DNA of 5,446 nt from Methanosarcinaceae archaeon (GTDB taxonomy: Archaea; Halobacteriota; Methanosarcinia; Methanosarcinales; Methanosarcinaceae). The stretch spans positions 1 to 5,446 of the forward strand of contig JAUVKD010000088.1 in the NCBI GenBank assembly GCA_030596385.1. Reading direction: 5' to 3'. The notes below the pieces were generated by a model. The model was not told where the DNA came from and did not search any database. It was given only the letters and a program-made list of their open reading frames with translations. Below are positions 5,335 through 5,446 of this stretch, piece by piece (the first letter of the stretch is position 1; each line of letters opens with the position of its first letter). Position numbers and translations under genes: made by a program.

Positions 5335-5377
5335 GCCTCGATTACATCGAGGCTGCTGGCGTACGAAGTACGCAGCA
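5335..5377. repeat. Two abutting GC-rich hairpins inserted in the transposase gene
   Basis: Hairpin 1 is GCCTCGAT (5335-5342), loop TAC, ATCGAGGC (5346-5353), a perfect 8-bp stem. Hairpin 2 starts at the next base: TGCT (5354-5357), a bulged G, GCGTAC (5359-5364), loop GAA, GTACGC (5368-5373), AGCA (5374-5377), a 10-bp stem with one bulge. Its GC content is 25 of 43, well above the AT-rich surroundings. Insertion of 44 bp explains the frame break. TGT occurs on both sides (5332-5334 and 5378-5380), but a 3-bp duplication does not give the right length for the frame. REP-like or IS200/IS605-related palindromic elements, which insert without duplications, are the best comparison. Confidence 0.65.
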
Positions 5378-5446
5378 TGTCTAAGTTCGCCAACAAAAAT
5401 TGTTTTATTGTTTCAGGATCTTTTTTATCAAACAGTTCGTCTGCCA

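Larger units (their letters stand above)
4636..5446 (-). pseudogene. Second transposase gene, disrupted by a hairpin insertion and cut by the window edge
   Basis: From the right edge the minus strand reads ADELFDKKDPETIKQFLLAN then LD, which matches the segment before the second Asp in RNase-H-fold transposases. It then enters the paired hairpins at 5335-5377, changes to nonsense and stops at TGA (5312-5310). The downstream catalytic part is in a different frame. Deleting 44 bp (the 43-bp hairpin pair plus one base) joins the two as ANLDTSKPIFIVTDFYSSY, a smooth and family-like reading. The gene is therefore inferred to have been intact before a small palindromic insertion. The first catalytic Asp and the N-terminus lie beyond the window. 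Confidence 0.7.

Noticed and set aside
5335..5377. Hairpins as a stimulator of programmed frameshifting in the second transposase.
   Set aside because: No slippery run lies before them, and reading through them in either frame gives sequence unlike the rest of the protein. Excision of 44 bp explains the frames better.

Overview
The window looks archaeal, most likely a cytochrome-containing methanogen or relative in the Methanosarcinales. The evidence is TATA/BRE-type promoter sites, a mix of GGTGA/GGAG Shine-Dalgarno starts and apparently leaderless starts, an AT-rich coding style, and membrane haem and flavin genes. The genus cannot be fixed from sequence alone.

Positions 1-1530 (minus strand) hold a compact operon read right to left: a 133-residue soluble protein of unknown function, a 79-residue two-helix membrane protein, a FdnI-type di-haem cytochrome b of 225 residues, and the start of another small membrane-anchored protein that overlaps the cytochrome gene by ATGA and runs out of the window. 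A TATA/BRE site lies upstream at about 1584-1597. No formate dehydrogenase or hydrogenase catalytic subunit is visible. The cytochrome b is therefore read as a quinone- or methanophenazine-side membrane anchor for an unseen partner. Diverging from this operon at 1649 is apbE, an exported lipoprotein FAD:protein FMN transferase that flavinylates extracytoplasmic redox proteins such as RnfG-type subunits. Together, 1-2689 suggest a membrane electron-transfer locus.

From 2690 onward the window is a mobile-element and gene-decay zone. Just behind apbE is a 114-bp MITE-like element (2703-2816) with imperfect terminal inverted repeats and an exact 8-bp target duplication. A 415-bp stretch follows with one probable decayed ORF and no intact gene. 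An IS630-family element occupies 3240-4413. Its ends are clear and it sits in a CTAG site with a TA duplication, but its transposase carries an in-frame TAG, a -1 shift at an A7 run, and lysine where the family has the catalytic glutamate.

After a 222-bp spacer comes the 3' part of a second, different DDE transposase (4636 to the window end). Its reading frame is broken by a GC-rich pair of abutting hairpins (5335-5377). Removing 44 bp restores a continuous, sensible protein, so this looks like a small palindromic (REP/PATE-like) insertion. The MITE and the tandem-hairpin insertion are the two least expected things seen here.
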